From: Plutella xylostella
Taxonomy: Eukaryota > Arthropoda > Insecta > Lepidoptera > Plutellidae
Assembly (NCBI RefSeq): GCF_932276165.1
Contig: NC_063997.1
Span: forward strand, 320,001 to 384,000
Direction of reading: 5' to 3'
DNA: 64,000 nucleotides
The translations under genes and the position numbers were made by a program. A model generated the notes under the pieces. The model saw only the letters and a program-made list of their open reading frames with translations. It ran no database searches and was not told the DNA's origin. Of the stretch, positions 45,561-57,284 are shown piece after piece. The first letter of the stretch is position 1, and each line of letters begins with the position of its first letter.

Positions 45561-45870
45561 GACATCACTGCACTGCTCGCATACGTTGTCAACGCATCAC
45601 GCTGATTCACATCATACCAGTCTCCCTGCTTCGTCTGTCTCCAGCTCCATCACCAGCCGTCAGCTCCATTTTATTGTACTGCTCCAGACTCCAGGCGCCA
45701 TCCAATTATGCTATTTATTTATATTAACTTTTATTTTTCACGCACTCCAAAATTATTATTTTTTAAAGCATTTTATTTTAATTTATTTATTCCGACACAT
45801 AACGCGTACTTTTACGTTCGAGTGCAACCGGCACTGCCGCGACTCGGCAGGCCGGCTGTCGCGGTCGCCA
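45561..45870 (-). other. leader of the right LTR-element body (missing in the left)
   Basis: 310 bp between the primer-binding site next to LTR 3 and the point where the two bodies become alike (CACTTTGACGAT). No open frame on the element strand. Confidence 0.7.
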
Positions 45871-46118
45871 TGAGATGTTGGGCGCTTGGAGTAGTGAAAT
45901 GAATAACGCGTCGTGTCTTAACTGTATTAAACTCTCTTTATTCAGTAAAATAGTAACATATTTATATGAAGATTCTGGAATGCGCTATGACGTAGACATG
46001 TCAATAAAGTCTAGTTTGGCTATCTATTAAATAGAAGGTATGCGACTTGTGACGTATGTTGTTTAGAGATAGTATTACAAATATTTATGGAATGCATTGT
46101 ACTACGTCACATGCTACA
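45871..46118 (-). repeat. LTR copy 3
   Basis: 248 bp, outer 5' LTR in element orientation. The adjacent CTGTCGCGGTCGCCA (45856-45870) is the normal primer-binding site, matching the tRNA-Arg 3' end at 14 of 15 positions. Confidence 0.92.
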
Positions 46119-46122
46119 ACTT

Positions 46123-47500
46123 ATCAGGTGGATGGTCCATCACGCTGCTTGATTGTTTTAGTTTTAGAGTTTTCTCTTCACTTCTGTTTGTTTCTGAATT
46201 CTCTATGTGTCTAATGATGTTCTGGACTCTGATGTAGTTGAAACTATGTTCCAGCGATATTTCTTTAGGGTAAAGGGCATGGAAAAAAGAAACATATTTA
46301 ACTAGTGTAATAGTGGTATTTCGCATTGTACCATCCATCCTACGAACACCCCACACGCGGCTGTGAAAATGCAATGTTCGGAGCAGCAGCACTTAAAGTA
46401 TAATATTCAAAACACTGCAGATTCACAGAGCGATGCGGATGTCCACAGGGGGCCACTCTGGCTTACGAAAAACTAAAGAACAAGATCTGTCATGCAATTG
46501 GTACGTTTAATGCAACGAGATAGAGTCGTGTTTAGCAGAGCAGCACTCTAAAGTTTGTTTTTCGTAAGATAGTAAGCTCCAGGTGTGTTCTGTGGTCGCA
46601 TATCTAGTTAGTTAAACTTTTATGTGTCGCATTACATTACGCCCGGAACTCGAAGCTTTAAATATGAAAAAGTTATCAATTGCAAACTATGTGTTATGTG
46701 GTGTTTTAAATTGACTTGAAAAGTTTGCCGAGGGAGGTTCAGTGCAAATGTTACAAATGGGCCAATAGTAAAATTTATATACTTATTTGTAATGTAGTTA
46801 CAAATAGACATAATGTAATTAGGTGTAGATTATTTACATAAAAATAATGGAAATAATAAATTTAGGTACTTACCTATGTACCAAAGTTCTAATAAATTTA
46901 TATACCTACCAACAAACATCCTCATAAAAGTATATACCGTATCCGGACTATCGGGGGTAAACAGTGCCCTAAACACACTAGATATATCATCGAAAAACCT
47001 AGAAAACAAGCAAGCTCGAGCTAGCCAAATTGCCCAAGTACTGAGCATAGTGCAAAGAAAAAAAAGGATTTGGGCACCAAATTGCGAACAATAATTCACC
47101 TGACGCGGCATCTGGCCACCACAAATGAAACGCATTTAGTAGCTTCACTCCTGCGTCTCATGCGTCCCTGTGATTGGTCCTTTTCAAGCGGTAATTGAGT
47201 TTGTAACTCAAAGCGAATGGTAGATCATGAAACGCCCCGTCTGATTGGCTAATTGGGCCGCTTCATAGCCGATTCATTCATCTGATTGGCCGGACTTTGA
47301 ATAGGTTACAAAGTTTGCTAGTCGAAAAACTTAAGATGGTTGTTACAAACTAGGTACGTACATAACTTTTCTTATGTATAATTTCTCTCTTCCGAGGTAG
47401 TCTGGAAGAAATTACTCTTAGTAATAAGGCCGCCAATTGTACCATCTATGTTGTGTATTTCCTCGTGTAATTTCTGTGTTTGTGTGCAATAAAGAATTAT
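46123..47500. other. spacer
   Basis: No supported exon. Contains the small inverted-repeat element at 46440-46570, and near 47461 a GTGCAATAAAG-type end followed by (ATCT)n. Confidence 0.35.
46440..46570. mobile_element. small MITE-like element, copy 1
   Basis: CTTACGAAAAAC (46462-46473) and its exact complement GTTTTTCGTAAG (46557-46568) bracket about 83 bp. The centre (GGTACGTTTAATGCAACGAG) resembles 50830-50850 in copy 2. Confidence 0.5.
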
Positions 47501-47519
47501 CTATCTATCTATAATAATA

Positions 47520-47583
47520 CATAATAATAATATTTTGGTACCTAATGATAGTTTACATTAGGTACCAAAATATTATTATTATG
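47520..47583. repeat. perfect 28-bp hairpin
   Basis: Arms 47520-47547 and 47556-47583 are exact complements (core TATTTTGGTACCTAATG) around the 8-nt loop ATAGTTTA. Confidence 0.9.
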
Positions 47584-47650
47584 TAACAAATTCCATTTGA
47601 TATTTTGTATTTCCATTTGATATTTTGCATTTCCCTACTTTTTGCTCCTG

Positions 47651-47738
47651 AACCTCATACCGGTTGACCGGTAGAGAATGCGCTTAGCATTAAGTCCACT
47701 TTTGTAAACTGTGCAATAAAATTATAAACAAATAGTAG
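47651..47738 (+). mobile_element. LINE/SINE 3'-tail fragment (GTGCAATAAA type), copy 2
   Basis: ACCGGTTGACCGGTAGAGAA, AGCATTAAGTCCAC and CTGTGCAATAAAATT match the block at 31785-31870. Confidence 0.55.
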
Positions 47739-47739
47739 A

Positions 47740-49720
47740 GGTAGGGCACTTGTTTGATACTCTACAATTAACTATCGTTTATAGTCGTTTATTCTGTAGT
47801 TCAATTAGCTAAAGTATGTAATAAATATTCAAAATATGTAGTTTTTCTAATTTGTTTCATTAACTTTATCTCCATTATCTTTTTACTATGTTACTCAGCT
47901 GCTCAATAACTTCCAGACAATCAGCATTCAGTGAAGCCTTAAAAAGGTTTCCCTCCCTTGTTCTATTAATTAAGTGGGTCCAATCTCCGAGTCAAATCAG
48001 TGCGAAACCCGCCGAGCGATATTAAAAAAGGCTTTCTGTCGAGATTTCATATGATATTAATGTTGGGACCATATCGTTAGGTTTTAAGTCTTGTAAAAAG
48101 CTGCTCGTGAGCATTGATTTTTTTTATGGCTATAATATATACTAGTATAATATATATATAATAGTATAATAGAAAGTAGTAAGTAGTAGTTACTGATTCA
48201 TAAGACTATTGTTTACTTGTACTTAGAATGTGCAAAATAGACGAGTTTCAACCGTATTTCTGATAGGCCAAATATTAGATTCAAACGTACATTCTAAGAT
48301 TTGTGTTTCGCACCAACAAAAATCGTTTTTGTATAATGGTGATAAAATATAGGTTTACTGACAAGTAGTTAAAATTATGTTTCATTGACAGTTATTTTTT
48401 TTCCTTTTCGTAACAAGTGGGACTATAAGAAGTGATGAAAATCATGTATAGATTCAATGTCTTTTTCATTAGCATGCGGTGGGATACTCCAAGTATCAGC
48501 TGTAGACATTCAGCGAGGCTCGGGAGGAGAATAAACGTGCGCCGCCCTGCCTCATCGCACGGACTGCGAGCTTTTACGTGAAACACGTTGCTCTGTGATA
48601 TTTATTTTGCAATACACTTTATTTGCACCAATAACAAAAAAATACAAAACAAGAACTTAAAAATAATAGGAAATCTCTACCAAACAATCTTAATCAAATT
48701 AATCAATTTAACTAGCCAAAGTTTTAGTATTTGTAAGTATAATTATTATGGAAAATTAGATTTAGGCAAGCTATTTTTCGCTAAACTATTATGTATGAGA
48801 ATATAAATATTACAAAATTAAGTTTGCTTTGAAAAAGCTCTCTATTAATGAAGCCTAGACAACGCAACCCAATTAAAGGCATGATGCTGCCTATTTTGAG
48901 TATTTTCTATCTACTTACCTTTCCTTAACATCGTTGGTAGAAAATATCTAAAGAATCACACTCAGTTTTTTACACTAGCCTGCCGGCTGGAGGCGCAATG
49001 CGCTCAGAATAATAATGTCCACAATCATAAGGCCCATTGTTACGGAAAGTACATACAATAGTACTTTTTTCAGGGAGAGAAAATAAATCAAACTTTTAGC
49101 AAGCAAGTACTGCCTTAATACCTACCTTTTTAAAGTTAAACCAGAGGTACCTACATTCATTGGTTAAATACATTTCTTAATTATGTTTCCTAGTTCTTCC
49201 TGCAATTACTGCCTGCTATTAACTGTTACTTCTGTAAGAATTCATCGTCATTATCATCACCCAACAATCGCAGCCTAGCGTATGCTCTCACTAGACTCAC
49301 CCCCTCTCCAATACTGAAGAGCAACTCAAATGATGATTATTTGGCGATTATCTGCCGCGCCATAAAGTACAACTAATAACAGGAACTTCGCTAAGTGCCG
49401 ACATTACCACCCGTCTCGAGGGTCCGATTAGGTCCTCCCAGCTCCTCGAGAGTCTCCCAGCCAGCGGCGGCTGTCTCAGAACTGTAGCGGGAAACTTCTG
49501 TATCAATTAACTAATGGCTCCTTGAGACGTATTCTTCTTATATGATGGTAAATGATAGAGCACATTTATAGTTTTCAAGTTTTTCTTATGTTGCTTGTAT
49601 ATTTATACTTAGTTCCTGTTACACCCGTGCTATTATTATTTAAATTTTGTGTTATTGTTAATCATTGCGGTGCTAAAGCGCATTGCATTGCAAAAAACGA
49701 CAATTATGTTTCTATATAAC
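47740..49720. other. spacer, nothing firm
   Basis: No supported exon. TTTATTTGCACCAATAAC near 48623 may be another reversed LINE tail. Confidence 0.35.
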
Positions 49721-49724
49721 AAAA

Positions 49725-50007
49725 TATAAAAAAAAAACACGCACTCACGCCTTGTACTAATGTACTCCCTTGCGGGGTAGGCAGAGGTGCATTGCTGCAC
49801 CCACTTTTCGCCAGAGTGTATGTTAGTCCCAATGTAATAGGGGGCGGGCCTATTGCCATTTTACGGGTACATCCAAGACCCGAGAACAAATATCTGTGTT
49901 TAAACAAATATCTGCCCCGGCCGGGAATCGAATCCGGGACCATCGGCTCAGTAGTCAGGGTCACTAACCACTACGCCATTCGGTCGTCACTACGCCATTC
50001 GGTCGTC
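49725..50007 (-). mobile_element. tRNA-derived SINE (family 3 head, different body)
   Basis: On the - strand: CCGAATGGCGTAGTGGTTAG (A-box), GGATTCGATTCCCGGC (B-box), GGGGCAGATATTTG and CTCGGGTCTTGG match the 22163 copy; the body then differs (CGTAAAATGGCAATAGGCC, GTGGGTGCAGCAATGCACC). An 18-bp duplication of ACTACGCCATTCGGTCGT sits at its 5' end (about 49972-50007). Confidence 0.75.
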
Positions 50008-50386
50008 CTAACATAAAATTTCATAAAATAAAAACAACTAAAAAGTTCCAAATAACAAAATATAATTATAAACAAACAAAAAACCCGACTGCACGCTAAA
50101 AAGATGAAAACAAGCCCCAATGTTAATGGAAAGTATCGCAGGCATGGACCAGCAGAGGGTTCACCATTTAGCTGAATGTGACTTAGATAGTGTACCTTGT
50201 GTGGCGGTCAAGTTGGTCCCCCCGCCTGCGATACTTTCAATTAACATTGGGGCTTGTTTTCATCTTTTTAGCGTGCAGTCACCCGACTGCACGCTAAAAA
50301 GATGAACGCAATTTTTGTTTATTTATAATTATATTTTGTTATTTGGAACTTTTTAGTTGTTTTTATTTTATGAAATTTTATGTTAG
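50008..50386. mobile_element. fold-back (long inverted repeat) element
   Basis: Outer arms CTAACATAAAATTTCATAAA and inverse, continuing through AAAAGTTCCAAATAACAAAA to GCCTGCGATACTTTC near the centre; loop about 70 bp (50154-50223). The right arm has extra sequence with a second TGCACGCTAAAAAGATGA copy. No coding capacity. Abuts the 5' end of the SINE. Confidence 0.75.
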
Positions 50387-50523
50387 TAAGTAGTCGAGTT
50401 TTAATTTATTATCATTTTTATTTCAATAATTTTGGTGTTGTGATTTAAATACCTACAATATACATATTTTTGTAATGTGCTAATCAAGCCTTTTCATTTG
50501 ATACCTCACACGGCATAGTTGGA

Positions 50524-50630
50524 AGACTCTTTAGGCTACAGGAGGGAACAAAGAAACAGACAAACATACATACATACATACAATCGAAAAACATAACTCT
50601 CCTCCTTCGGCAGTCGGGTAAAAACCAGCA
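50524..50630 (-). repeat. interspersed repeat, copy 2
   Basis: GGCTACAGGAGGGAACAAAG, (ACATAC)n, CAATCGAAAAACATAA and TCCTCCTTCGGCAGTCGGG are the complement of the block at 3866-4025. Confidence 0.6.
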
Positions 50631-50764
50631 AACAAGATCTTACTAAACCATGACAATGACATCCATCTTGAAATGGACGCCCTCGAGTTCTTGCGGAAGT
50701 GACCCCCCCCCCTCCCTCCGCAGTGAAGGGCCGCGTCCGGAGGCTGCGGAGCCTGTGTCCCGGC

Positions 50765-50890
50765 ATCCGCCCTTGGAGGGTCACTATTGCTTACAAAAAA
50801 CGAACCAATGAGAGTTGTCACGCAAGTGGTAAGTTTAATGCAATGAGATAAAGTCACAGTTACCGCAGCAGCAAACTTAGTTTTTCCATC
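50765..50890. mobile_element. small MITE-like element, copy 2
   Basis: GCTTACAAAAAACGAACC, GTCACGCAAGTGGTAAGTTT and CAATGAGATAAAGTCAC align with copy 1 at 46440-46570; its inverted ends are more decayed. Confidence 0.45.
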
Positions 50891-52064
50891 GAAATCCTTA
50901 TCCGTGATTTCAGTAAATGGCTACGTATAGTGTAGTGTAGAGAATGTTGTCGCCAAACTTACGCGTCTAAACGAATAAGCTGCTTATCTCGGTTCGATCC
51001 TAAAAGGGGGACATCTTGCCTCTACTTAGGTCCAGGTACTTACTTAAAGAAAATGTTCACGGGATTTAAACCTTTTTCGGATATATGTTTCCATTACTTA
51101 GTGAAAACCTGTGCAAATTATCATTTTGTGTCATCAGAAAGGTTCACCCTTCGTTGAGAGATGAGATGTGTGAAGTCCACATAATGTTAGCGACCCTCCG
51201 CCCGCGGCGGCGGCGGCGGCGGCGGTCGCCACAGTAATTAAATATAAAGGCAGCCTGAGAAAAATAATTTCAATACTACGTAGAATTATAGAACATTCAT
51301 AAATTTAGACATTACAAGATGAAGGCCCCAAAGCTCATGTTTTCTTTAAAAAAACCGGTATGATTTTCGGGTTATCTAGCCTAAGTTTATTATCATTACT
51401 CAAGGGAGTCAATCAACGTTATAAAAATAATTATTGTTGAGTGTATTAGCTAGGGTACACACTTCGTTTAAAGTGGATCATTTCAGTCGTCTTGTTTTTT
51501 AGACAAGACTTATTTTATAAACTAGGCTCTTTTATGTTTTCAAATAATAGTACAGATACTAGATAGTTCTATCTTATCAATGTTACTGGCCATTTCCAGA
51601 ATTTCATTATGTAAATGTACGTTATTTTTATCCCAAGAAAGGATCGTAACTTTTATTAAATTTCTTCTCCTAATTTATTGTATTATGATTTCTATCAATA
51701 TGTAGATTACAAATTGCTTTTCGTGTTTCCTCCTTGTTTATGTTCTTCTTTGGACAAATTTCCAATTACAATAATCTCGTGTTGTTTAAACATTTTCAAT
51801 TTGGTTGTATCCACTCACTGGAGAGCTCGACACGGCCGGCCCTTTCTGTTGATTAATATTTATTTATACAACGGGACCGTGTAAACATGACCTTCCATCT
51901 ATCACTAAAGCAAACACAAGCATGGGCTGACACCTCCACGGCTCGCCACAGCCGCGTGTGTATGTACCACTCACACTCACCCATACAGCGGCACAGAGCG
52001 AGGGAATCAATTCGAGTTGTCCATCAATAGCTGCTACTTAGTGCGGGATGTAGGGCTACCTGTA

Positions 52065-52205
52065 ACAGGTGCGGGCGGGCGGCGGCGGGCGGGCGGCAGT
52101 GCTCGCGCCCCGCCCGCCCTGAGCGCACGCCCGCGCGGCTCCCGAGACGCACCAACTCTCAACAGACGTTCCAAACTCAAAAGTGACAAGTGAACAGTGT
52201 AGTTT
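52065..52205. promoter_or_regulatory. GC-rich patch, candidate promoter or first exon
   Basis: GGCGGGCGGCGGCGGGCGGG and CGCCCCGCCCGCCCTGAGCG, followed by a Pu/Py-mixed stretch with GTGACAAGTGAACAGTGTAG that looks like a 5' UTR. No downstream coding exon found. Confidence 0.25.
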
Positions 52206-52879
52206 TGTTTTTCTCCCCACAGCGAGTTTCCAGCCAGGCTAGGTTGGAAAAAAAATATTCGATCTTTTTTACCGTTTTCTTTTCTTAATTAGACGGTAAT
52301 ACTTCTTTGACTGTTCAGTGCGATCTCTTGACCGTTTTCTTTTGCTTTCCGTTTTCCGCTTTTCTTAAATAACAGCGCAAATATTCATGAAACCTGAATC
52401 GCAGCTGTAATGAATCCCTTGCAAATATCCCGACCGTTGGAATTGTAAAGAAAAATTTCAGCTATTGTACTCGTTAGGAATATGAAATTAAAAAAAGAAA
52501 TGAGTCGAAAGCTCCGCCCTGGATCGCTAACTTGTTGCATTGCATTCAGCGACCAGAATGAACCCATTATACACGGAATGGCTGCGAATATTCTACTTTC
52601 ACATTTAATGATTTTAGATCCCAGGTTTCAGTGAAAAGGTTTCTTTATACAAATTACTTCTGCGTATATAAGGAGGACGATGCATTTAATTCTGCGATTC
52701 ATTTGGTATTTCTCTACAGTAATAGTTTACTTTTAACTGTTCACCTGAGTAAATAAGATAGTAGAAATTGCAATTTAACCTTAAGTAGCTAGTATACGAG
52801 ACCGCATTATTTAGAAACTTAGTAGGTACATTTAATTAATTATGAAAAAACACAGGTTCCCGGTTATCATACATTTTAA

Positions 52880-52950
52880 TGCCATCCTGAATTCGAACCC
52901 GGGACGTCTGGCGCAACCACCAACGTTACGACTTGCACTCTACATCTTCC
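52880..52950 (-). mobile_element. tRNA-like SINE remnant
   Basis: On the - strand it contains GGGTTCGAATTCAGG, a B-box-like motif, and an AACGTTGGTGGTTGCGCC stretch. No intact tRNA fold. Confidence 0.3.
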
Positions 52951-53814
52951 ATTTCCATCATTTCAATAAAGCAGACCAGAATTATATATTAATAATGCTC
53001 CAAAAAACTTATTAAATATTCATATAATTATTCTTACCTGTGTACTTTGCTACCTTTCATAAAAATTGAACGAGGCTTCTTTTTAAACTGCTATAAATTT
53101 TAAATAGTAACTTCCAGCATCACATGAAGGGTGGGGTTATAAAGAAGCTGGATTTTAAACAATGAAATGAGCCGGCGGTGGCGGCTCATTAAGTTTTAAT
53201 ATTACCTCTGTGCTCCGCTCTGGTCGCTGGTAATTACGCTCCCAAATCACCTTTTTATGATAGTCTAGAACCACAACACACGCTGCAACACCGCATTATG
53301 ATTTTAGACTGTTTGGTTCAATGGGATATTAACCTTGATATTTCCTGTGGTAGAAGCATAGAATAACAAGTACAGTAGTACTAGTACTTCATAACAGAGA
53401 AAATCAGTTTTCATATAAGTATTATTAGCTGTAAGTAACTTACATAGAATAAGCAACATTGTTATTAACAAATTATGGCTCTTTGGTTGGCTGAAATAAA
53501 TGGTTTAATAATAATAATAATATAAATCCGTAAAATGGCGGTTATCTCATCCCAAACGGTGCAAGAAATGAGTGACGTATTAGGTAATTGTATTGTAGAA
53601 ACGTCTGACGCATCCTGGGAAGTCAGCAACTGACGCTTTCCTGTCTAATCATTTGACGGTGACAAACCCTAGACGCACTATAGTGCTTGTCACCGAAACG
53701 TTAACAAGAAGTAGCTCATTTTATCCATAAAACTTCATTGGTGATATACATATGAAGAATAACAGATAAAATCAGTCTACATCAGCATATACCTAATATA
53801 ATTATTATATGACT

Positions 53815-53975
53815 AGGTCTTCCCGAAGCTTCGCTTAGCCTTAAAACGTTTCCTTAGTATGTTAATACAGGGTGTCAGCTAACTCCATACCAAATTTCAT
53901 TAAAATCGGTTCATTCGTTTTGACGACATACACACTCATAAACTTTCCCATTTATAATATAAATAGGATAAGGAT
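53815..53975 (-). repeat. short interspersed repeat family R, copy 5
   Basis: Reverse orientation: CCGAAGCTTCGCTTAGCC, GTTAATACAGGGTGTCAGC, TAAAATCGGTTCATTCGTTT and CCCATTTATAATAT. The (TCTG)n portion is lost. Confidence 0.7.
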
Positions 53976-55786
53976 ATTGAGCCAAACAGACGACGTTGCT
54001 CTGCGGTCTATCCGGGGATCACGCGGCGGATCACGACTTTCAATTGACTTTCTGTTGGTTTACCCTCTGGACTTCTCAAAATGTATTTGAAGTTAAACAT
54101 TAATGTGCTGATACTGTCTTAAGTTTTTGTGGTAAGGCCCTAATTGATCATTCAGAATTAGAAAAAAAGCAAATCTTTCTTCACTAGACCATAGAGTTTT
54201 TACCTACTAGTAAATTTCCCTACAGTATAATTATCGACATTGTGTTCAAACGTAAAATCTTTAACTCCTATTTTAGTAACTACGATACAAACACTCAGAG
54301 AGCCCATTACAATAATCGAGCAATTGAGTGCCCAGGCTATCTAGTTCAGGTTCTAATGTTCCACACATATTGTTTAAGCGGCTATAATTATACAAGTTCT
54401 GCACTAAGCACAGTACGTATTAGGGATCCTAGATTAAACCTAAGCGGATTATATAACAGCTTAGTGCGGTGTTGGTTTTAAGTAAAACAAATTGTTCATG
54501 TCAGTGAATTACATAACATTTAGTGTAGTAGTATGTATTTCATTCAAAAATGTCCGGACCTAATACATTAAATAAATACTTTATGCAGTGTCCAAAAATA
54601 TAAGTTATGATGAAACGTATAATTTTTCACTCCGTGGCCATACCTACCTAAATACATAGATGTATCGGGTCAACCCCTCATCTCACACAGAACGGTAAAA
54701 CATATTTCCCAGGGATTATATTAATCGTTAGTTTGTAACTTGCCAGATATTAATTGAAACAATCCGGGCTGCAGACGTTATAGCGCCCAAAGCTGAGTTA
54801 TTAAACAACTTTCACGACCCTCAGCTCTGGGGTCATGCTAGCTTACGATAACCGTAGTTCCGTAGCATTACTGGTCTAATTGCAACTCAAAGTCGCTGTA
54901 TTAAAGGTACCGATTGCATAATAGCTCCCATACGTTTGTATTTTGTGAAACTAGAGTAACCTTTCTGAGGAGACCGGTATTGCCGTAAATTAACTTAAAT
55001 ACCCATTGCTATTGGATGAAAACACAATTAAACATTTACAATTAATTTAAGAACGGCTCTAACAAATTACAGTAAGTTATTTTTGGTACGAGGGTATGTA
55101 AATATTAAATTATAATATGAACGGCAACGTCATTTTATTATATGTATTAGCCAAGTAGTTACAAGCAACAAAAACTATAATGACCTCATGAAATCCCTCC
55201 CTGTAGGTATATGAAGTTCAGCTACAGGAGTATGAGAATGAGTGTACTATATTGTAAGAATATACGTTATACTAGAAAATATATAACAATCTTTATGTTA
55301 AAACTAAAATAGGTTACCAAGGAATCTCACAAACGGTTACTGTTAAAATGAATTTGTTTGTAGAATGATCGTAACTGTTGGACAAAAGGGCATGTTTAAA
55401 CCGACTACAGTCAACTACCCTATTAGAAAGTTGGCTGCAGGCCAAGCAAAGAGCGTTCGACACAGACTAGTTAACTGCAGTTGAGACACTTCTTGCTATG
55501 GTTCCCTGGAGTAAAAAATATAAAACCACACTTGTAAAATCAAGTTATTTTCATAATCATCAGCATTTTTCTGAGAAGGTAAGTACAGAGATGTTAGTTT
55601 TTCATAAGTAGTAGGTACCTGTAGAATTACTATAGTTCTGTCTGATTAGTTTTCTTTTGTAGACTGGCTAATGTATAAAAGTTCGGCCATTATCCAGGGT
55701 ATAAGTAAGTGGCCTTGTGTTATTTCGCCATTATTAATGTGGCACTCATTGTGATGTACCTAGTTAGTTACACTTCTAAAAATCGA
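53976..55786. other. spacer, nothing recognised
   Basis: No supported exon, RNA gene or clear repeat. Confidence 0.4.
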
Positions 55787-55790
55787 TATA

Positions 55791-56361
55791 CAGGGTGTCC
55801 CAAAAGTCAACGTCATCCCTTAAAGGGCTGATAGGTCAGCTCATGAGAGGCCAGAATATTACAATATGACCTTAGTAAAAACTCGATAATTTTCGAGATA
55901 TTGACACTTTTATAAATTTGCTGAAAATCGACACCTTGGATCAGTTTTTTGCGTGCCGCCGGTACAAAAATCCATATTGTTAGAATTTGTTTGGTGTTGC
56001 ATCACCCTGTATAGGCCTGCTATTGATCGCAGTCAAAAAAAATATCGAGTAATGCTGTATGTTTAAAAAAACACGGTTTTCAAAGTCATTAAAGGTAATC
56101 GTATTTTTTTATAAACAACTTTGACTCTACATACTGTAAAAAAAAAATATACCACGCAAACATGGCACCTTATTTGAAAAGATTGCTCATTTAATGCAGT
56201 TTCCAAAATGGTATAAAACGTTGCTATTGTTTCAATTAACAAAAAAGTTATTGCTATTTTAGTACAAAACGACCTCGATTTAAAATTGTTTGAAGGAAAT
56301 TCATCTGACTGAATTTATTAAGGGTAAGTCATGTTGGAATGAGTAAAAGTAAAATAGGTGG
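55791..56361 (+). repeat. left terminal inverted repeat
   Basis: Landmarks: AACGTCATCCCTTAAAGGGC, TGCGTGCCGCCGGTACAAAA, TAGGCCTGCTATTGATCGC and CTGAATTTATTAAGGG, each found complemented in the right arm. Confidence 0.85.
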
Positions 56362-56948
56362 TGGGGTCAGCCGTGGAAACATAGATGACGCAAAAATAGC
56401 TAAGAAAAAACTTACCAAACTCTTATAAAACATATTTTGCGTTTTTTTACACCTTATTGAAAAAAAACAAACATTTATTGACTTTTATTTTTATTTCTCA
56501 AAATTATAACACCACATTATTATATTAAGTACATAATCAGCAAAAAATAATACTCATTATTGGTCATAATCATAATTTTGAGAGTTTGGTTTTGTTTAAA
56601 AATAACTTTAAAATAAATAACAAGTAATTAGAGATAATGTTAATGACAAACTGATCTGTCCCTTTTTTGGATACTGTGGGTGTACACTGTACAATGTACA
56701 TGATCGACTGTAGCAATTAACAATGTCGTAAGTGAAAAACCGCTACTTTTCAGTAGAGCCGTTTTAAGTTTTAAATATGACTAAAATAGTTCTAAAATTT
56801 ACATTACTCTATCTATCTTAACCAAATTCGGCATGGTGACTTAGTTTTAAATGTGCCACAAGGTAGTAAGATAAAAAGTTAGTATTTTTGATAGGAAAGG
56901 TGAAAAAATGCACATGTGACATTATTAACCGTCAAATCCCAGATTAAC

Positions 56949-57108
56949 TTTGTCGGAAGAGTTAGATCCAACAATGTTAACTGGACTTGGTATTATAAAT
57001 TTTGTTGGTAGTGGGAGATTCAACAATGTTCACTGAACTTAGTACTCAAAATTTTGTCGGAAGTGGGAAATCCTGCTATTTTAAGTGGACTTTATATTCT
57101 TTACGATG
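56949..57108. repeat. 52-bp tandem repeat, about 3 units
   Basis: Units start at 56949, 57001 and 57053; shared TTGTCGGAAGTGGGA, CAACAATGTT and GGACTTAGTATT motifs. The third unit is incomplete. Related wording (ACATCCAAC.., TACATCCGAC..) recurs at 59380-59600 in inverse sense. Confidence 0.7.
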
Positions 57109-57284
57109 TCGGATTTATGCTTTCCTGAATAATTTTTTCCATGAAAATTGTAGTTTTCCATTATTTCGTTTCTATTTTCTAAGATAAATTTTAGTTATCA
57201 ATTATAATAATGCAACGATAATCTGCTTATAGTTCTAGACACAAAACTGAATGTCGCAGTTTCTTAAGGCATGCTAAGAACGGG

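Larger units (their letters stand above)
41155..46118 (-). mobile_element. tandem non-autonomous LTR retrotransposon (LTR-body-LTR-body-LTR)
   Basis: Three 248-bp LTRs (41155-41402, 43370-43617, 45871-46118) enclose two bodies (41403-43369, 43618-45870). ACTT flanks both outer ends (41151-41154, 46119-46122), a 4-bp target duplication for the whole array. On the - strand the LTR starts TGTAGCATGTGACG and ends CCAACATCTCA; the polypurine tract (AGGGGGGTGG) and the primer-binding site (TGGCGACCG..., tRNA-Arg) sit where expected. Neither body encodes gag or pol, so this is a LARD-like element moved by a partner. The bodies differ from each other at roughly 1% of sites while the LTRs look identical. 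Confidence 0.92.
50891..53814. other. spacer with two GC-rich patches
   Basis: No supported exon. A (GGC)n run lies at 51198-51225 and a GC-rich patch at 52065-52150. A tRNA-like remnant is at 52880-52950. Confidence 0.35.

Noticed and set aside
45496..45873. 125-codon open frame at the right end of the LTR element body
   Set aside because: Antisense to the element, covers the leader and primer-binding site, and has low-complexity His/Ser/Thr composition.
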